From positions 1 to 36,451 of the forward strand of contig CANNFB010000020.1 in assembly GCA_947503785.1 (NCBI GenBank): a stretch of DNA of 36,451 bases, in the 5' to 3' direction. The DNA comes from an uncultured Campylobacterales bacterium (GTDB lineage Bacteria; Campylobacterota; Campylobacteria; Campylobacterales; Arcobacteraceae). The notes below the pieces were generated by a model that ran no database searches, had not been told where the DNA came from, and saw only the letters and a program-made list of their open reading frames with translations. Made by a program: the position numbers and the translations under genes. Shown here piece by piece: positions 14,660 through 24,056 of the stretch (position 1 is its first letter; each line of letters starts with the position of its first letter).

Positions 14660-16036
14660 TTATTTAAATAATATATAAAATATATTATATGGACTATTGT
14701 ATTTATAATTTAGTTCAAAGACATGGCGGCTTAAAATTTTATCAACAATATTCAAGCCTAAGCCATGACCTTGTTGTTGATTTGGTTCTCTTGTAAATGG
14801 TTGTATATAATATATCAAATTATTTGAAAGTTTTCTAGCACTATTTTTTACATATATTGTATTATCTTTACTTTCAACAATTATAGGAAAATCTTCAGCA
14901 TATTTTATTGCATTATCAATTAAGTTTTTAAGTGCAATAGTTAAATAATAAAAATCTGCTTCAATATCAAAGTCATTTTGAATTTTTACAATTACTTTAG
15001 ATTCATCTTCAATAAATAATTTTGATAAAGACTCCAAAATTAAACTACTAGATTTAAACTTACTAGTTTTTAAAATAGCAAAGTTTAACTTTTCTCTTTC
15101 AAGAAGTTTACTAGTAAGCATTTCAATATCATAAAAAATTGTATTTATATCTTTTATTGTTTTATTATCATTTTTTTGAATTTTTTCAATTAAAAATTTG
15201 CCTTTAGCAATAGGAGTCTTTAATTCATGACTTATATTTCTAAGTAACTCTTCTCTTGAATCTATAATATCAGATTGTTTTTCTAAATAAGAGTTTAGAT
15301 TGTTTGTTATTTCACTTAATTCGTTATTCTCTCCGATATCTATTTTTATAGTTTTTTCACCATTTTTAAATAATTGTAAAACACCTTTATTAAGTCTATA
15401 AAGCTTTTGTTTTATTTCATATATAATTTTTGAGGAAATTATAAAACTAAGAAGAAGCAATAGTACAAATAAAATAAATAGTTCTAGTTTAATCGTACTT
15501 AAAAATTCATTTCTCTTATCTTGTGCTTGCTTTAATTTATCTTGTAAATATTTTGTCTCTAAAGTAAGTAATTTTTCTGTATCAATATTTATTTGTTCAA
15601 AATTTATATTAAAAGTTTTAAAATCACTATTTTGTTTAAGTACTAAATTATATAAGTCTTTTTTTATAAGTTTTTGCATAATGTCAAAATATTCAAAAAT
15701 TAAAATCAAATTATTTTCTTCTTCTTTTGATTCAGAATTATTTATGATTATAGATTTTTGAGTATTTAGATTTTCAAAGAACTTATTTGCTTTGTTTATT
15801 CTTTCATTTACAATATCAATTTTTTCAAAATCTGTAATAATATCAAGAACTATCCAAGAATATGAGTTATTAAACTCTTTTAATTTTTCTACTCTTATTA
15901 ATTGATCATACCTATGATTTTGTTGATAGTTAATACTATTAAGATTATAAATTGTATAGAAAAAAACTCCAAGGATAAATGTAACTATTAATATAATTAA
16001 AGAGAATGCTATAAAAAGTCGTTTTCTAATTGTCAT
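14660..16036 (-). CDS. Sensor histidine kinase, ArsS-like, of the nhaA operon
   Basis: With the ATG at 16036 (MTIRKRLF) the kinase has 458 residues and overlaps the regulator gene by 11 bp. The longer frame from 16102 would add 22 residues lying deep in the regulator gene and is less likely. Two transmembrane helices (about 8-29 and 183-203) enclose a helical periplasmic domain. A HAMP-like linker and RNISHELKTPIAKG with phospho-acceptor His270 follow. The ATPase domain has NLIDNAIKYA and GHGLGLNIV. The HELKTPIAKG form resembles the ArsS family, the acid-responsive kinase of Helicobacter and relatives. Linkage to nhaA fits sensing of pH or sodium, but the signal is inferred. Confidence 0.87.
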   Translation of the reverse strand: MTIRKRLFIAFSLIILIVTFILGVFFYTIYNLNSINYQQNHRYDQLIRVEKLKEFNNSYSWIVLDIITDFEKIDIVNERINKANKFFENLNTQKSIIINNSESKEEENNLILIFEYFDIMQKLIKKDLYNLVLKQNSDFKTFNINFEQINIDTEKLLTLETKYLQDKLKQAQDKRNEFLSTIKLELFILFVLLLLLSFIISSKIIYEIKQKLYRLNKGVLQLFKNGEKTIKIDIGENNELSEITNNLNSYLEKQSDIIDSREELLRNISHELKTPIAKGKFLIEKIQKNDNKTIKDINTIFYDIEMLTSKLLEREKLNFAILKTSKFKSSSLILESLSKLFIEDESKVIVKIQNDFDIEADFYYLTIALKNLIDNAIKYAEDFPIIVESKDNTIYVKNSARKLSNNLIYYIQPFTREPNQQQGHGLGLNIVDKILSRHVFELNYKYNSPYNIFYILFK

Positions 16037-16700
16037 AAAAAAACTTGTATCCAATACCCCAAATAGATTTAATATAATTAGGTTCTTTAGAATTATCATC
16101 AATTTTATATCGAATATTACTTATGTGCATATCAACAGTTCTATTTTTTGTATCATCATTAAGTGATGTTTTCTTTACAATATCTTCTCTTGAAATGATT
16201 TCATTTAAATTGTTTATAAATAAGAAAAAAATCTCTTTTTCAATTTTTGTAAATTCTATTTCTGAACCACTTAAAAAAATCCTTGAACTATTTTTATCAA
16301 TACTTAAATCTTTTATTTTTAAAGAATCAAATTTATTGTATCTTTTTAAAGTAGCTTCAATCCTAAGAACTAATTCTCTAGGTTCATATGGTTTTGAAAG
16401 ATAATCATCAGTTCCTAGTTCAAATCCATAAATTTTATTACCTATATCATCTCTTGCTGTTGAAATGATTATAGGAATATCTTTTATCTTTTTTAACTTT
16501 TTAAAAACATCAAAGCCATCCATATTTGGAAGACCTAAATCAAGTATCACAATTGTAAAGTCATCAGCATTATTTTTAAAAAAGTCAAGTGCATCTAAAG
16601 GGTTTGAAAAAGCACTACATGAATAACTATATTCTTCCAAATACTCACTTATTAAGTTTTGTAAACTTAAGTCATCTTCTAGTAGTAGTACTTTTATCAT
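16026..16700 (-). CDS. OmpR-family response regulator of the nhaA operon
   Basis: The protein has 224 residues. The receiver domain has Glu8-Asp9-Asp10, phospho-acceptor Asp54 in VILDLGLP, Thr81 and Lys103 in LSKPYEP. The C-terminal winged helix (about 125-224) ends with SIWGIGYKF, as in OmpR/ArsR-type proteins. It starts 15 bp after nhaA and overlaps the kinase gene, so all three form one operon. Tandem 11-bp TTGACA-type repeats upstream of nhaA are a suitable OmpR-family site, and a related site stands at the small-peptide promoter. Autoregulation and control of both genes is inferred. Confidence 0.9.
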   Translation of the reverse strand: MIKVLLLEDDLSLQNLISEYLEEYSYSCSAFSNPLDALDFFKNNADDFTIVILDLGLPNMDGFDVFKKLKKIKDIPIIISTARDDIGNKIYGFELGTDDYLSKPYEPRELVLRIEATLKRYNKFDSLKIKDLSIDKNSSRIFLSGSEIEFTKIEKEIFFLFINNLNEIISREDIVKKTSLNDDTKNRTVDMHISNIRYKIDDNSKEPNYIKSIWGIGYKFFYDN

Positions 16701-16715
16701 TTTTACCCTTTTTTA

Positions 16716-18050
16716 TTATGCTGCTTTTTTTGCAATGTATTTTAACCAAAAAAAGCCAAATAATCCAGCAAATAAAGAAGCACAAAGTATTCCAACTTTT
16801 GCTTGTAAAATAAGTTCAGGTGATCCTACAAAAGCTAAGTCAGCAACAAAAATTGACATTGTAAAGCCAATACCACCTAAAAAGGATACACCAAAAATCT
16901 GACTCATAGTACTTCCTTTTGGCAATTGTGCTATTTTAAACTTAATTGCAAGCCATGATAAGCCAAATATTCCTATAACCTTACCAAAAATAAGTCCAGA
17001 AATAATACCTAAAGATATAGGTTCTAAAATAATACTTTCAATAGAACTAAAATCAATTGCAATTCCAGCATTTGCTAAAGCAAAAAGAGGAATAATAATA
17101 AGTGCAACAGGAAGATGTAAACTATGCTCAAGTCTAGCAGCAGGTGTTTCTACTGCATTAATCTTATCTTTTATATTTATTAATAATGCCTTTTGGTTTT
17201 CATGCATCATATAATTATCTTGAATAGGATATTTTTCATACTCTTTTACTAAGTTTATAGTATCTTCTGAAAAAGAGTCTGGCGTTTTTTTAGGTTTTGA
17301 AGGAATTGTAAGTGCAGCGATAACTCCCGCAATAGTTGCATGAACTCCAGATTCAAGCATAAAAAACCACATAAATAAACCAACAATAAAATAAGGTAAA
17401 ATAGCATGAATTCCAAATCTATTTAATGATATCATAACAAAAAACATAGCTCCTGCTAAAGCAAGTGGTAAAATATTTATTGTTTCTGTATAAAAAAGAG
17501 CAATTACTAAAACAGCTCCTAAATCATCAACAATTGCAAGTGCAACTAAAAATGTAACTAGAGTAGTGGGAACTCTTTTTCCTAATAAAACAAGAGCTGT
17601 AATTGCAAAAGCAATATCTGTTGCCATTGGGATTCCCCAACCATTTGCTCCAACGTCATTAGCATTGAAATATAAATAAATTAATGCTGGGAATACCATT
17701 CCTCCAATTGCAGCTATTATTGGTAACATAGCTACTTTTAAATTTGATAACTCACCTGCTGTTATCTCTCTTTTTATTTCAAGTCCGATAATAAAGAAAA
17801 AAACTGCCATAAGACCATCATTAATCCAATGATGTAAAGAATGTGATAATGCCCATGATCCAACGTTAAAATCAATATTGACATGAAAAAAATGTAAATA
17901 ACTTTCAGCAAAAGGTGAATTAGCTAAAGTAAGGGCTAAAAGTGTCATAAAAACAAGCATAAGGCCTGTCGTAGTTTGTGCATGTATAAAGTGTTCAAAG
18001 GGTGTAGCAATTCTTCGAAATGCTTTTTCCCATGGTGAATATATTTTCAT
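16716..18050 (-). CDS. nhaA: Na+/H+ antiporter NhaA
   Basis: The 444-residue protein has about twelve membrane helices. It contains GLEIKREI (89-96), MATDIAFA with Asp145, and ALAIVDDLGAV with the ion-binding pair Asp175-Asp176. These correspond to Asp133, Asp163 and Asp164 of E. coli NhaA. It exchanges external protons for internal sodium in alkaline or salty conditions. A hydrophilic insert of about 50 residues (about 255-310, with KPKKTPDSFSED) between helices makes it longer than E. coli NhaA (388). AGGAGG precedes the ATG closely. It is the first gene of an operon with a response regulator and kinase, an uncommon pairing. Confidence 0.96.
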   Translation of the reverse strand: MKIYSPWEKAFRRIATPFEHFIHAQTTTGLMLVFMTLLALTLANSPFAESYLHFFHVNIDFNVGSWALSHSLHHWINDGLMAVFFFIIGLEIKREITAGELSNLKVAMLPIIAAIGGMVFPALIYLYFNANDVGANGWGIPMATDIAFAITALVLLGKRVPTTLVTFLVALAIVDDLGAVLVIALFYTETINILPLALAGAMFFVMISLNRFGIHAILPYFIVGLFMWFFMLESGVHATIAGVIAALTIPSKPKKTPDSFSEDTINLVKEYEKYPIQDNYMMHENQKALLINIKDKINAVETPAARLEHSLHLPVALIIIPLFALANAGIAIDFSSIESIILEPISLGIISGLIFGKVIGIFGLSWLAIKFKIAQLPKGSTMSQIFGVSFLGGIGFTMSIFVADLAFVGSPELILQAKVGILCASLFAGLFGFFWLKYIAKKAA

Positions 18051-18087
18051 AATCCTCCTAATAATTCGTTTTAGTTAAACTAATGTT

Positions 18088-18155
18088 ATTATATATAATT
18101 TTTGTAAAGATAATAAGTGTATTTTACTTGACATTTTATTGACAATTTATTGAAG
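18088..18155 (-). promoter_or_regulatory. nhaA operon promoter with tandem 11-bp repeats
   Basis: On the minus strand a perfect TATAAT (18088-18093) lies 7 bp after CTTATTATCTTTACAAA (18101-18117), with AATGTCAAG nine bases further up (18127-18135). Read on the plus strand, TTGACA at 18128 and 18139 and TTGAAG at 18150 repeat at exactly 11 bp. The blocks and spacings match the promoter of the 27-residue peptide. No consensus -35 is seen, as expected for an activated promoter. The bound factor is inferred to be the operon's own regulator. Confidence 0.6.
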
Positions 18156-18172
18156 AGTGTTTTATTTTAGGT

Positions 18173-18226
18173 AAAAAAAAAGCTTCTAGATAAAAGAACA
18201 TAAAGTTCAAATATCTAGAAGCTTTT
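18173..18226 (-). terminator. Intrinsic terminator of the tRNA-Asn cluster
   Basis: A perfect 15-bp inverted repeat (18178-18192 and 18212-18226, arm AAAAGCTTCTAGATA) is followed on the minus strand by an uninterrupted run of T (eight A on the plus strand, 18173-18180, partly in the stem). It starts 3 bp beyond the CCA end of the last tRNA. This is a well-formed rho-independent terminator. Confidence 0.85.
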
Positions 18227-18228
18227 AA

Positions 18229-18303
<75 letters not shown>

Positions 18304-18323
18304 ATGTGTGTTAAATTTAAAAG

Positions 18324-18398
18324 TGGCTCCGGCACCTGGATTCGAACCAGGGACCAAATGATTAACAGTCATCTACTCTACCACTGAGCTATGCCGGA
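18324..18398 (-). tRNA. tRNA-Asn(GTT), middle variant copy
   Basis: This 75-nt gene has encoded CCA and the same anticodon loop (CTGTTAA, GTT). It differs from its two neighbours only in stem pairs, all compensated: acceptor TCCGGCA/TGCCGGA, one anticodon-stem pair (G-C to A-T) and the first T-stem pair (G-C to C-G). Loops, D-arm and discriminator are the same, so it should be charged as Asn. Confidence 0.97.
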
Positions 18399-18431
18399 AT
18401 CTAATAAATTTATAAATCATTAAAAAGGTAA

Positions 18432-18506
<75 letters not shown>

Positions 18507-18533
18507 ATTTGTAATCCTCTTTAATGGGGTGGA

Positions 18534-18562
18534 ATTATAGTAAAAAATATATAGTTTGTCAA
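18534..18562 (-). promoter_or_regulatory. Consensus sigma-70 promoter of the tRNA-Asn cluster
   Basis: On the minus strand TTGACA (18557-18562) and TATAAT (18534-18539) are both perfect and 17 bp apart. A TTCCACCCC discriminator region follows. The strength suits a stable RNA operon. Confidence 0.88.
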
Positions 18563-18641
18563 GCCATTTTTACTTTTTTTTTGAAATTTAGAAATGAAGT
18601 GTTTTTTTACTAGTTTTATAATGGATATTAAGATTTAAGAA

Positions 18642-18672
18642 TTAATAGTAGAAAGTTTATTCCCACTATTAA
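18642..18672 (-). terminator. Weak hairpin after hemE, possible terminator
   Basis: TTAATAGT (18642-18649) and ACTATTAA (18665-18672) form an 8-bp AT-rich stem just beyond the hemE stop. The following minus-strand sequence (TTCTTAAATC) is only weakly T-rich, so this is tentative. Confidence 0.35.
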
Positions 18673-18677
18673 ATTGA

Positions 18678-19715
18678 TTATTTTTTAGAAACTCTTTGAC
18701 ATTCACTTACAAAGTGAATTGCATTTTCAACAGGAACGTCTGGTAAAATACCATGTCCTAAATTAAAGATGTGTCCAACACCCTGCATAGTCTCTTGAAT
18801 TTTTTCTACGCATTTAGTAGTTTCTTCTTTAGAGTAAAGTCTACATGGCTCCATATTTCCTTGAAGAACGTATTTTTCTCCTAGTTTTTCTTTAGCCATA
18901 GACATAGGTGTTCCCCAGTCAACTCCAAATACATCAAAGTTTCCATATACTCCACCCATATTAATAAATGCAGATACACCTTTTGGAAACATTATAATAG
19001 GAACATTAGGATATTTAGCTTTTAAATGGTCAGCAATTTCTACCATATATTTCCATGAAAATTCATCATATTTACCTGGCTCAATTGCAGATGCCCAAGA
19101 ATCAAATATTTGAACAACATCAATCCCAGCTTCAATTTGTTTTTCCATATAAAATTTTACTACTTCAGTAACTTTTCTTAAAATTTTATGTAAAAGTTCA
19201 GGATTTGAATACATCATTTTTTTACAAAGATTATAAGTTTTTGTTCCTTGTCCTTCAATCATATAAGTAGCAAGTGTCCAAGGAGCACCTGTAAATCCTA
19301 TAAGAGCTTTATCTTCTGGAAGTTTTTGCTTTAATAGCTTAATAGTATCATATACATATGTAAGCTTATCTGCAGCTGCTTCCCCACCTAAAAGTGCATC
19401 AACATCAGCTTCATTTACAATTGGATCTTTAAAAATTGGACCTTCGCCTTTAATAAAATCTAAGTGCATTCCCATTTCATTTGGAATAACTAAAATATCA
19501 GAAAATAAAATTGCAGCATCAACTCCAACAATATCTAAAGGTTGAATAGTTACCTCACAAGCTAATTCTGGATTATGGCAAAGATTTAAAAAATTTCCAG
19601 CTTCTGCTCTAACAGCCATATATTCTGGTAAATATCTACCAGCTTGTCTCATCATCCATACAGGAGTATAAGGAGTTTCTTTTCTTAAACATGCATCTAC
19701 AAATATTTTTGACAT
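18678..19715 (-). CDS. hemE: Uroporphyrinogen decarboxylase HemE
   Basis: The 345-residue protein is of normal length. The signature [11 protein letters not shown] (22-32) and the second signature [16 protein letters not shown] (about 139-154) are present, with the substrate Asp in [12 protein letters not shown] and the C-terminal [12 protein letters not shown]. It converts uroporphyrinogen III to coproporphyrinogen III in haem synthesis. It is the last gene of a gyrA-asd-yqhA-hemE series, 31 bp after the yqhA-like gene. Confidence 0.98.
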   Translation of the reverse strand: MSKIFVDACLRKETPYTPVWMMRQAGRYLPEYMAVRAEAGNFLNLCHNPELACEVTIQPLDIVGVDAAILFSDILVIPNEMGMHLDFIKGEGPIFKDPIVNEADVDALLGGEAAADKLTYVYDTIKLLKQKLPEDKALIGFTGAPWTLATYMIEGQGTKTYNLCKKMMYSNPELLHKILRKVTEVVKFYMEKQIEAGIDVVQIFDSWASAIEPGKYDEFSWKYMVEIADHLKAKYPNVPIIMFPKGVSAFINMGGVYGNFDVFGVDWGTPMSMAKEKLGEKYVLQGNMEPCRLYSKEETTKCVEKIQETMQGVGHIFNLGHGILPDVPVENAIHFVSECQRVSKK

Positions 19716-19746
19716 TAATATTCCTTTCTTTATTCTATATAATTTT

Positions 19747-20259
19747 TTATTTTTTTCCGACTTTACCTAAAAAATAAAGTCCAATTGCTAGCACCATAAT
19801 TGATAATGCAAAATACAACATTTCTAAAGCGCTCGTATATTTCATATGCAATACTCTTTGGAAAAACCCAACTACAAGTACCATAATAATTACTTTTGCT
19901 ATTTTATCTTTTAATTGATCTAAAGATGAAATAGCAAGGATATTATTTCCTGTCTCTTTATCTTCTGCTATTTCTATTTTTGATATAAAAAGTTCATATA
20001 TACCAAATGCAAAAATTAGCATAACAATTGCAATAAGGTATAAATCAACTGCTCCAATTATTTTACTAACAATAACTTCATGAAAGTCTTTTGGGTGTAA
20101 TCCATTTAGATATACATTAAGGGTATATCTTAGAACTTCATATATATCAACAGAAGCTACAATAAATAAAATTACAGAACCTACAAGTCCAAATACAACT
20201 GCTAGAAGAATAAATAATCTACTCTTCCACATAAGGCTTTCAAAAAGTCTTTCTATCAT
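19747..20259 (-). CDS. YqhA family (UPF0114) membrane protein
   Basis: The 170-residue protein has four hydrophobic helices (about 13-38, 60-85, 117-137 and 142-163). The start [26 protein letters not shown] and a late [23 protein letters not shown] segment match the YqhA/UPF0114 family. Function is unknown for the family. Its ATG overlaps the asd stop codon by one base (TAATG), so translation is coupled to asd. Confidence 0.85.
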   Translation of the reverse strand: MIERLFESLMWKSRLFILLAVVFGLVGSVILFIVASVDIYEVLRYTLNVYLNGLHPKDFHEVIVSKIIGAVDLYLIAIVMLIFAFGIYELFISKIEIAEDKETGNNILAISSLDQLKDKIAKVIIMVLVVGFFQRVLHMKYTSALEMLYFALSIMVLAIGLYFLGKVGKK

Positions 20260-21296
20260 TAGATATCGTTTTCCATTTCAATCCATTTTAATGCAATTCG
20301 TACAGAGTTAGTTGCAGCACCAACTCTAACTTGATCCGCAACGTTAAAATAATGAACTATATTTGGAGCGTATACATCTTTTCTAATTCTTCCAACATAC
20401 GTAATATCAGTATCAGTTGAAACAATTGGCATTGGATATGCATTGTTTTCTAAATCATCAATAACTTCAACATTTTCAAACTCTTCTAATGCATTTCTTA
20501 CTTCACCAACACTTACTTCAACATCTTCATTAAATGTAACTGTAATTGATTCAGAATGAGATCTTAAAACTGGAACTCTAACACAAGTTGCAGCTACTTG
20601 AATCTCTTTTTTAAGAATCTTTTGAGTTTCATTTACCATTTTCATTTCTTCTTTAGTAAATCCATTCTCTTGAGCAACATCTATTTGAGGAATTACATTT
20701 AAAGCAATTTGATGAGCAAAGGCTTCTTTTTTAGCATCAGATAAGTTGAATGCAAAAAATGCTTGCATTTGTTTTACTAACTCTTCCATACCAGCTTTAC
20801 CAGCACCTGAAACAGCTTGATATGTAGAAACATCAACTCTTTTAATTCCATATAAATCATCTAAAGGTTTTAATGATAATACCATTTGAATTGTTGAACA
20901 ATTTGGATTTGCAATAATTCCAGTTTCTCTCCACAAGCTAATATCTTCTGGATTAACTTCAGGTACAACTAATGGAACTTTTGGATCCATTCTAAAGTGA
21001 CTTGTATTATCAATTACAACAGCACCTGCTTCAACAGCATATTTTGCAAATTTTTCAGAAATAGAACCACCAGCAGAAAAGAAAGCAATATCTACTTCAT
21101 TTTCTTCAAAAACAGTTTCAGTTAATTCTAAAACTGTATATTCTTTACCAATATATTCAATTTTACTTCCAGCACTATTAATACTTGCTAAGGGTATAAT
21201 ATTATTTACTGGAAAGTCATACGCTTCCATAACTCTAAAAAGTTCTTCACCAACTGCACCAGTTGCACCAACAACTGCAACATTAAATTTTCTCAT
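20259..21296 (-). CDS. asd: Aspartate-semialdehyde dehydrogenase
   Basis: The 345-residue protein starts with the NADP-binding VAVVGATGAVGEELFRV (6-22). The catalytic Cys133 is in NPNCSTIQM. The phosphate-binding SHFRMDP and the substrate-contacting VPVLRSHSE also fit. It reduces aspartyl phosphate to the semialdehyde for lysine/diaminopimelate, threonine and methionine synthesis. Its start lies only 4 bp after the gyrA stop, so it is co-transcribed with gyrA. Confidence 0.97.
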   Translation of the reverse strand: MRKFNVAVVGATGAVGEELFRVMEAYDFPVNNIIPLASINSAGSKIEYIGKEYTVLELTETVFEENEVDIAFFSAGGSISEKFAKYAVEAGAVVIDNTSHFRMDPKVPLVVPEVNPEDISLWRETGIIANPNCSTIQMVLSLKPLDDLYGIKRVDVSTYQAVSGAGKAGMEELVKQMQAFFAFNLSDAKKEAFAHQIALNVIPQIDVAQENGFTKEEMKMVNETQKILKKEIQVAATCVRVPVLRSHSESITVTFNEDVEVSVGEVRNALEEFENVEVIDDLENNAYPMPIVSTDTDITYVGRIRKDVYAPNIVHYFNVADQVRVGAATNSVRIALKWIEMENDI

Positions 21297-21300
21297 TTAT

Positions 21301-23916
21301 CTAGTCTTCCTCATTTTTTTCTATATTATCATCTATTAAAGATGACTCGTTTACTTCATTATTATCATCAGATGAAGCTGTTTGATCAACACTTCTTAAT
21401 TCAATTTTTTCAGCTGGAATTATTTCTCCATCTTCTGTATATCTAATAACATTACCATTTTCATCAACTTCAATCTCTTCTGCCTCTTTTGGACATTTTG
21501 CAATTGAAACTACTTTATCACCTTTATCAACATTAACAATAATAACTCCAGAAGTATTTCTTCCAGCTTTTCTAATTGTTTGCATATCAACTCTAATCAT
21601 TTTACCAATAGAAGTAAGTGCCATTAAATCTTGAGTTTCATCAACTAAAACTTCTCCAACTACCGTACCTGTTTTATTTGATAATTTCATTGATATAACA
21701 CCAGAACCTGCTCTGTTTGTTAATCTATATTCAGAAACAGTTGTTCTTTTTCCAATACCTTTTTCAGAAATTGGTAGTAACTCTTGAGCTTCATCAGAAA
21801 TTACATCAGCATCAACCACATAATCAGAATCATGTTTAAATTTAATACCTCTAACACCTCTTGTACTTCTACCTTGTTCTCTTGTTTTATCAATATCAAA
21901 TCTAATACATTGACCTAAAGATGTAAATATCATTAAGAATTGAGACTCAGCATCTGTAATTTTTGCAGTTACAACTTCATCAGCATCATCAAGAACAATA
22001 GCTCTTACACCATTTGATCTAATATTACTAAATTCTGATAATGATGTTCTTTTTACAATACCATTCTTAGTAAAGAATGCTAAAGATTTAGACTCGTCAA
22101 AATCAGTAGTAGGAATAATTTCCATAATTTTTTCATCATCTCTTAAGTTGATTAAGTTAACAACCGCTTTACCTTTTGCAGTTCTTGAACCTTCTGGAAT
22201 TTTATATACTTTTAACCAGTATAATTGCCCCATATTAGTTACAAACATTAAGGTATCATGAGTATTTGAAACAAAGAATCTTTCTATAAAGTCATCATCA
22301 TGAGTAGTAACAGCAGTTTTGCCTTTACCACCACGTCTTTGTTTTTCATAAGACTTAATTGGTACTCTTTTTACATAACCATTATGCGTAATTGTAACTA
22401 CCATTGATTCATTAGGAATTAAATCTTCAATATCAATTTCATCATAAGAATCTTCAATATCAGTTCTTCTATCTGATGCAAATCTATCTTTAACATCAAT
22501 TAATTCTTCTTTAATAATCTCATTTAATCTTTCTTCAGATTTTAAGATTGTTTCAAGATAATCAATTAATATTAATAATTCTTGATATTCAGCTTCTAAT
22601 TTATCTCTTTGAAGACCGGTAAGTCTTCCAAGTCTCATATCTAAAATAGCTTGAGATTGAATATGAGATAAAGAGAATCTTGTCTGAAGTTTTTCTCTTG
22701 CATCTGTATCATTTGATGATGCTCTAATTATTTTAACTACTTCATCAATATTATCAAGTGCAATTTTAAGACCTTCAAGGATATGAGCTCTTGCTTTTGC
22801 TTTTTCTAATTCAAAAATAGTTCTTCTAATAATTACAGTTTTTCTATGTGATAAAAATACAGTGATTAACTCAGGTAAAGTAAATACTTTCGGTTCTTTG
22901 TTATGAACTGCTAAAAGAATAATTCCAAATGTATTTTCCATTGGAGTTGATTTATAAAGATTATTTAATACAATTTCACTCATTGCATCTTTTTTAAGCT
23001 CAATTACAACTCTAATACCATCTCTATCAGATTCATCTCTTACTTCTGAGATTCCTTCAATTTGTTTATCTTTTGCTAAGTTTGCAATTTGCTCAATTAG
23101 TCTAGATTTATTTACTTGGTATGGTAATTCATCAAGAATAATAATCTCTTTTTTACCCTTAGTTTCAATATGATGTTTAGCTCTTATTCTTACACGTCCT
23201 CGACCTGTATTATAAGCATCAATAATTCCACGACGTCCAAAAATTGTTCCACCTGTTGGGAAATCTGGTCCTTTAATAAATTCCATTAACTCATCAGCTG
23301 TTGCTTCTGGATTATCAACCATGTGTAAAACTGCAGCTAATAATTCATTTGAATTGTGTGGTGGAATCTTTGTAGCCATACCTACAGCAATACCTTCTGA
23401 ACCATTTAATAATAAGGTTGGAAGTCTAGTTGGCATAACTGATGGCTCTTTCATCGTATCATCATAGTTAGCTGTAAAGTTTACTGTATCTTTATCAAGA
23501 TCTTTCATAACTTCTTCAGCTACTTTAGTCATTCTAGCTTCGGTATATCTCATAGCTGCTGCATTATCACCATCAACAGAACCGAAGTTCCCTTGACCGT
23601 CAATTAGTGGAGCTCTCATTGAGAAATCTTGTGCTAATCTAACTAATGCATCGTATACAGAGTTATCACCATGTGGATGGTACTTACCAATAACATCTCC
23701 AACTATTCTTGCAGATTTCTTGTAAGAAGATTTTGAGGTTATATTTAAATCATGCATCGCATATAAGATTCTTCTATGTACGGGTTTTAATCCATCTCTT
23801 GCATCAGGTAATGCACGTCCAATAATTACACTCATTGAGTAATCTAAATAAGACGCTTTTACAGAGTCTTCAATATTTATATCAATAATATCTTGGTTTT
23901 CGAAAAGGTTTTCCAT
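21301..23916 (-). CDS. gyrA: DNA gyrase subunit A
   Basis: With the ATG at 23916 (MENLFENQD) the protein has 871 residues. The TTG two codons upstream is a less likely start because AAAGG is well placed for the ATG. The breakage-reunion domain has HPHGDNSVYD (80-89) and the catalytic Tyr124 in AAAMRYTEARM. The GyrA box QRRGGKG near residue 540 distinguishes it from ParC, and six beta-pinwheel blades follow. The tail is acidic. Quinolone-position residues are Asn85 and Asp89. Helicobacter pylori naturally has Asn at the first site, so no resistance is implied. It heads the gyrA-asd-yqhA-hemE series. Confidence 0.98.
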   Translation of the reverse strand: MENLFENQDIIDINIEDSVKASYLDYSMSVIIGRALPDARDGLKPVHRRILYAMHDLNITSKSSYKKSARIVGDVIGKYHPHGDNSVYDALVRLAQDFSMRAPLIDGQGNFGSVDGDNAAAMRYTEARMTKVAEEVMKDLDKDTVNFTANYDDTMKEPSVMPTRLPTLLLNGSEGIAVGMATKIPPHNSNELLAAVLHMVDNPEATADELMEFIKGPDFPTGGTIFGRRGIIDAYNTGRGRVRIRAKHHIETKGKKEIIILDELPYQVNKSRLIEQIANLAKDKQIEGISEVRDESDRDGIRVVIELKKDAMSEIVLNNLYKSTPMENTFGIILLAVHNKEPKVFTLPELITVFLSHRKTVIIRRTIFELEKAKARAHILEGLKIALDNIDEVVKIIRASSNDTDAREKLQTRFSLSHIQSQAILDMRLGRLTGLQRDKLEAEYQELLILIDYLETILKSEERLNEIIKEELIDVKDRFASDRRTDIEDSYDEIDIEDLIPNESMVVTITHNGYVKRVPIKSYEKQRRGGKGKTAVTTHDDDFIERFFVSNTHDTLMFVTNMGQLYWLKVYKIPEGSRTAKGKAVVNLINLRDDEKIMEIIPTTDFDESKSLAFFTKNGIVKRTSLSEFSNIRSNGVRAIVLDDADEVVTAKITDAESQFLMIFTSLGQCIRFDIDKTREQGRSTRGVRGIKFKHDSDYVVDADVISDEAQELLPISEKGIGKRTTVSEYRLTNRAGSGVISMKLSNKTGTVVGEVLVDETQDLMALTSIGKMIRVDMQTIRKAGRNTSGVIIVNVDKGDKVVSIAKCPKEAEEIEVDENGNVIRYTEDGEIIPAEKIELRSVDQTASSDDNNEVNESSLIDDNIEKNEED

Positions 23917-23968
23917 TAACAAAGGCCTTTGTTTTATAATATTTAGTTATTTTATCTAAAAAGCGCTT

Positions 23969-23997
23969 AGCATAAGTTGTAAGAAGGATAATGTTAA
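23969..23997 (-). promoter_or_regulatory. Probable gyrA operon promoter
   Basis: On the minus strand TTAACA (23992-23997) and TATGCT (23969-23974) are 17 bp apart. The predicted start falls at an AAGCGCTT palindrome about 45 nt above the gyrA ATG. Match to consensus is moderate (5 of 6 and 4 of 6). Confidence 0.5.
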
Positions 23998-24008
23998 AAA
24001 AAATGCAT

Positions 24009-24044
24009 AAAAAAAGGGTCTAAAGTAAAACTTTTGACCCTTTT
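24009..24044 (-). terminator. Intrinsic terminator after ydcH-like gene
   Basis: Stem arms AAAAGGGTCTAAAG (24012-24025) and CTTTTGACCCTTTT (24031-24044) pair with one mismatch. On the minus strand the GACCC arm runs into seven T. It lies 12 bp beyond the stop of the small gene at 24057, so it is a clear rho-independent terminator. Confidence 0.85.
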
Positions 24045-24056
24045 GATTATAAAAAT

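Noticed and set aside
16037-16102. Upstream extension of the nhaA-operon kinase (22 extra codons)
   Set aside because: It lies deep in the regulator gene and adds a second hydrophobic stretch before the natural MTIRKRLF start.
18128-18144. Two TTGACA hexamers on the plus strand as -35 boxes
   Set aside because: No plus-strand gene or -10 box follows. Their 11-bp period, and the matching block at the small-peptide promoter, fit a regulator site better.
23659-23676. GyrA Asn85 at the main quinolone-resistance position
   Set aside because: Arcobacter and Campylobacter often have Thr here, but Helicobacter pylori naturally has Asn. Asp89 is also intact. There is no ground to call a resistance mutation.
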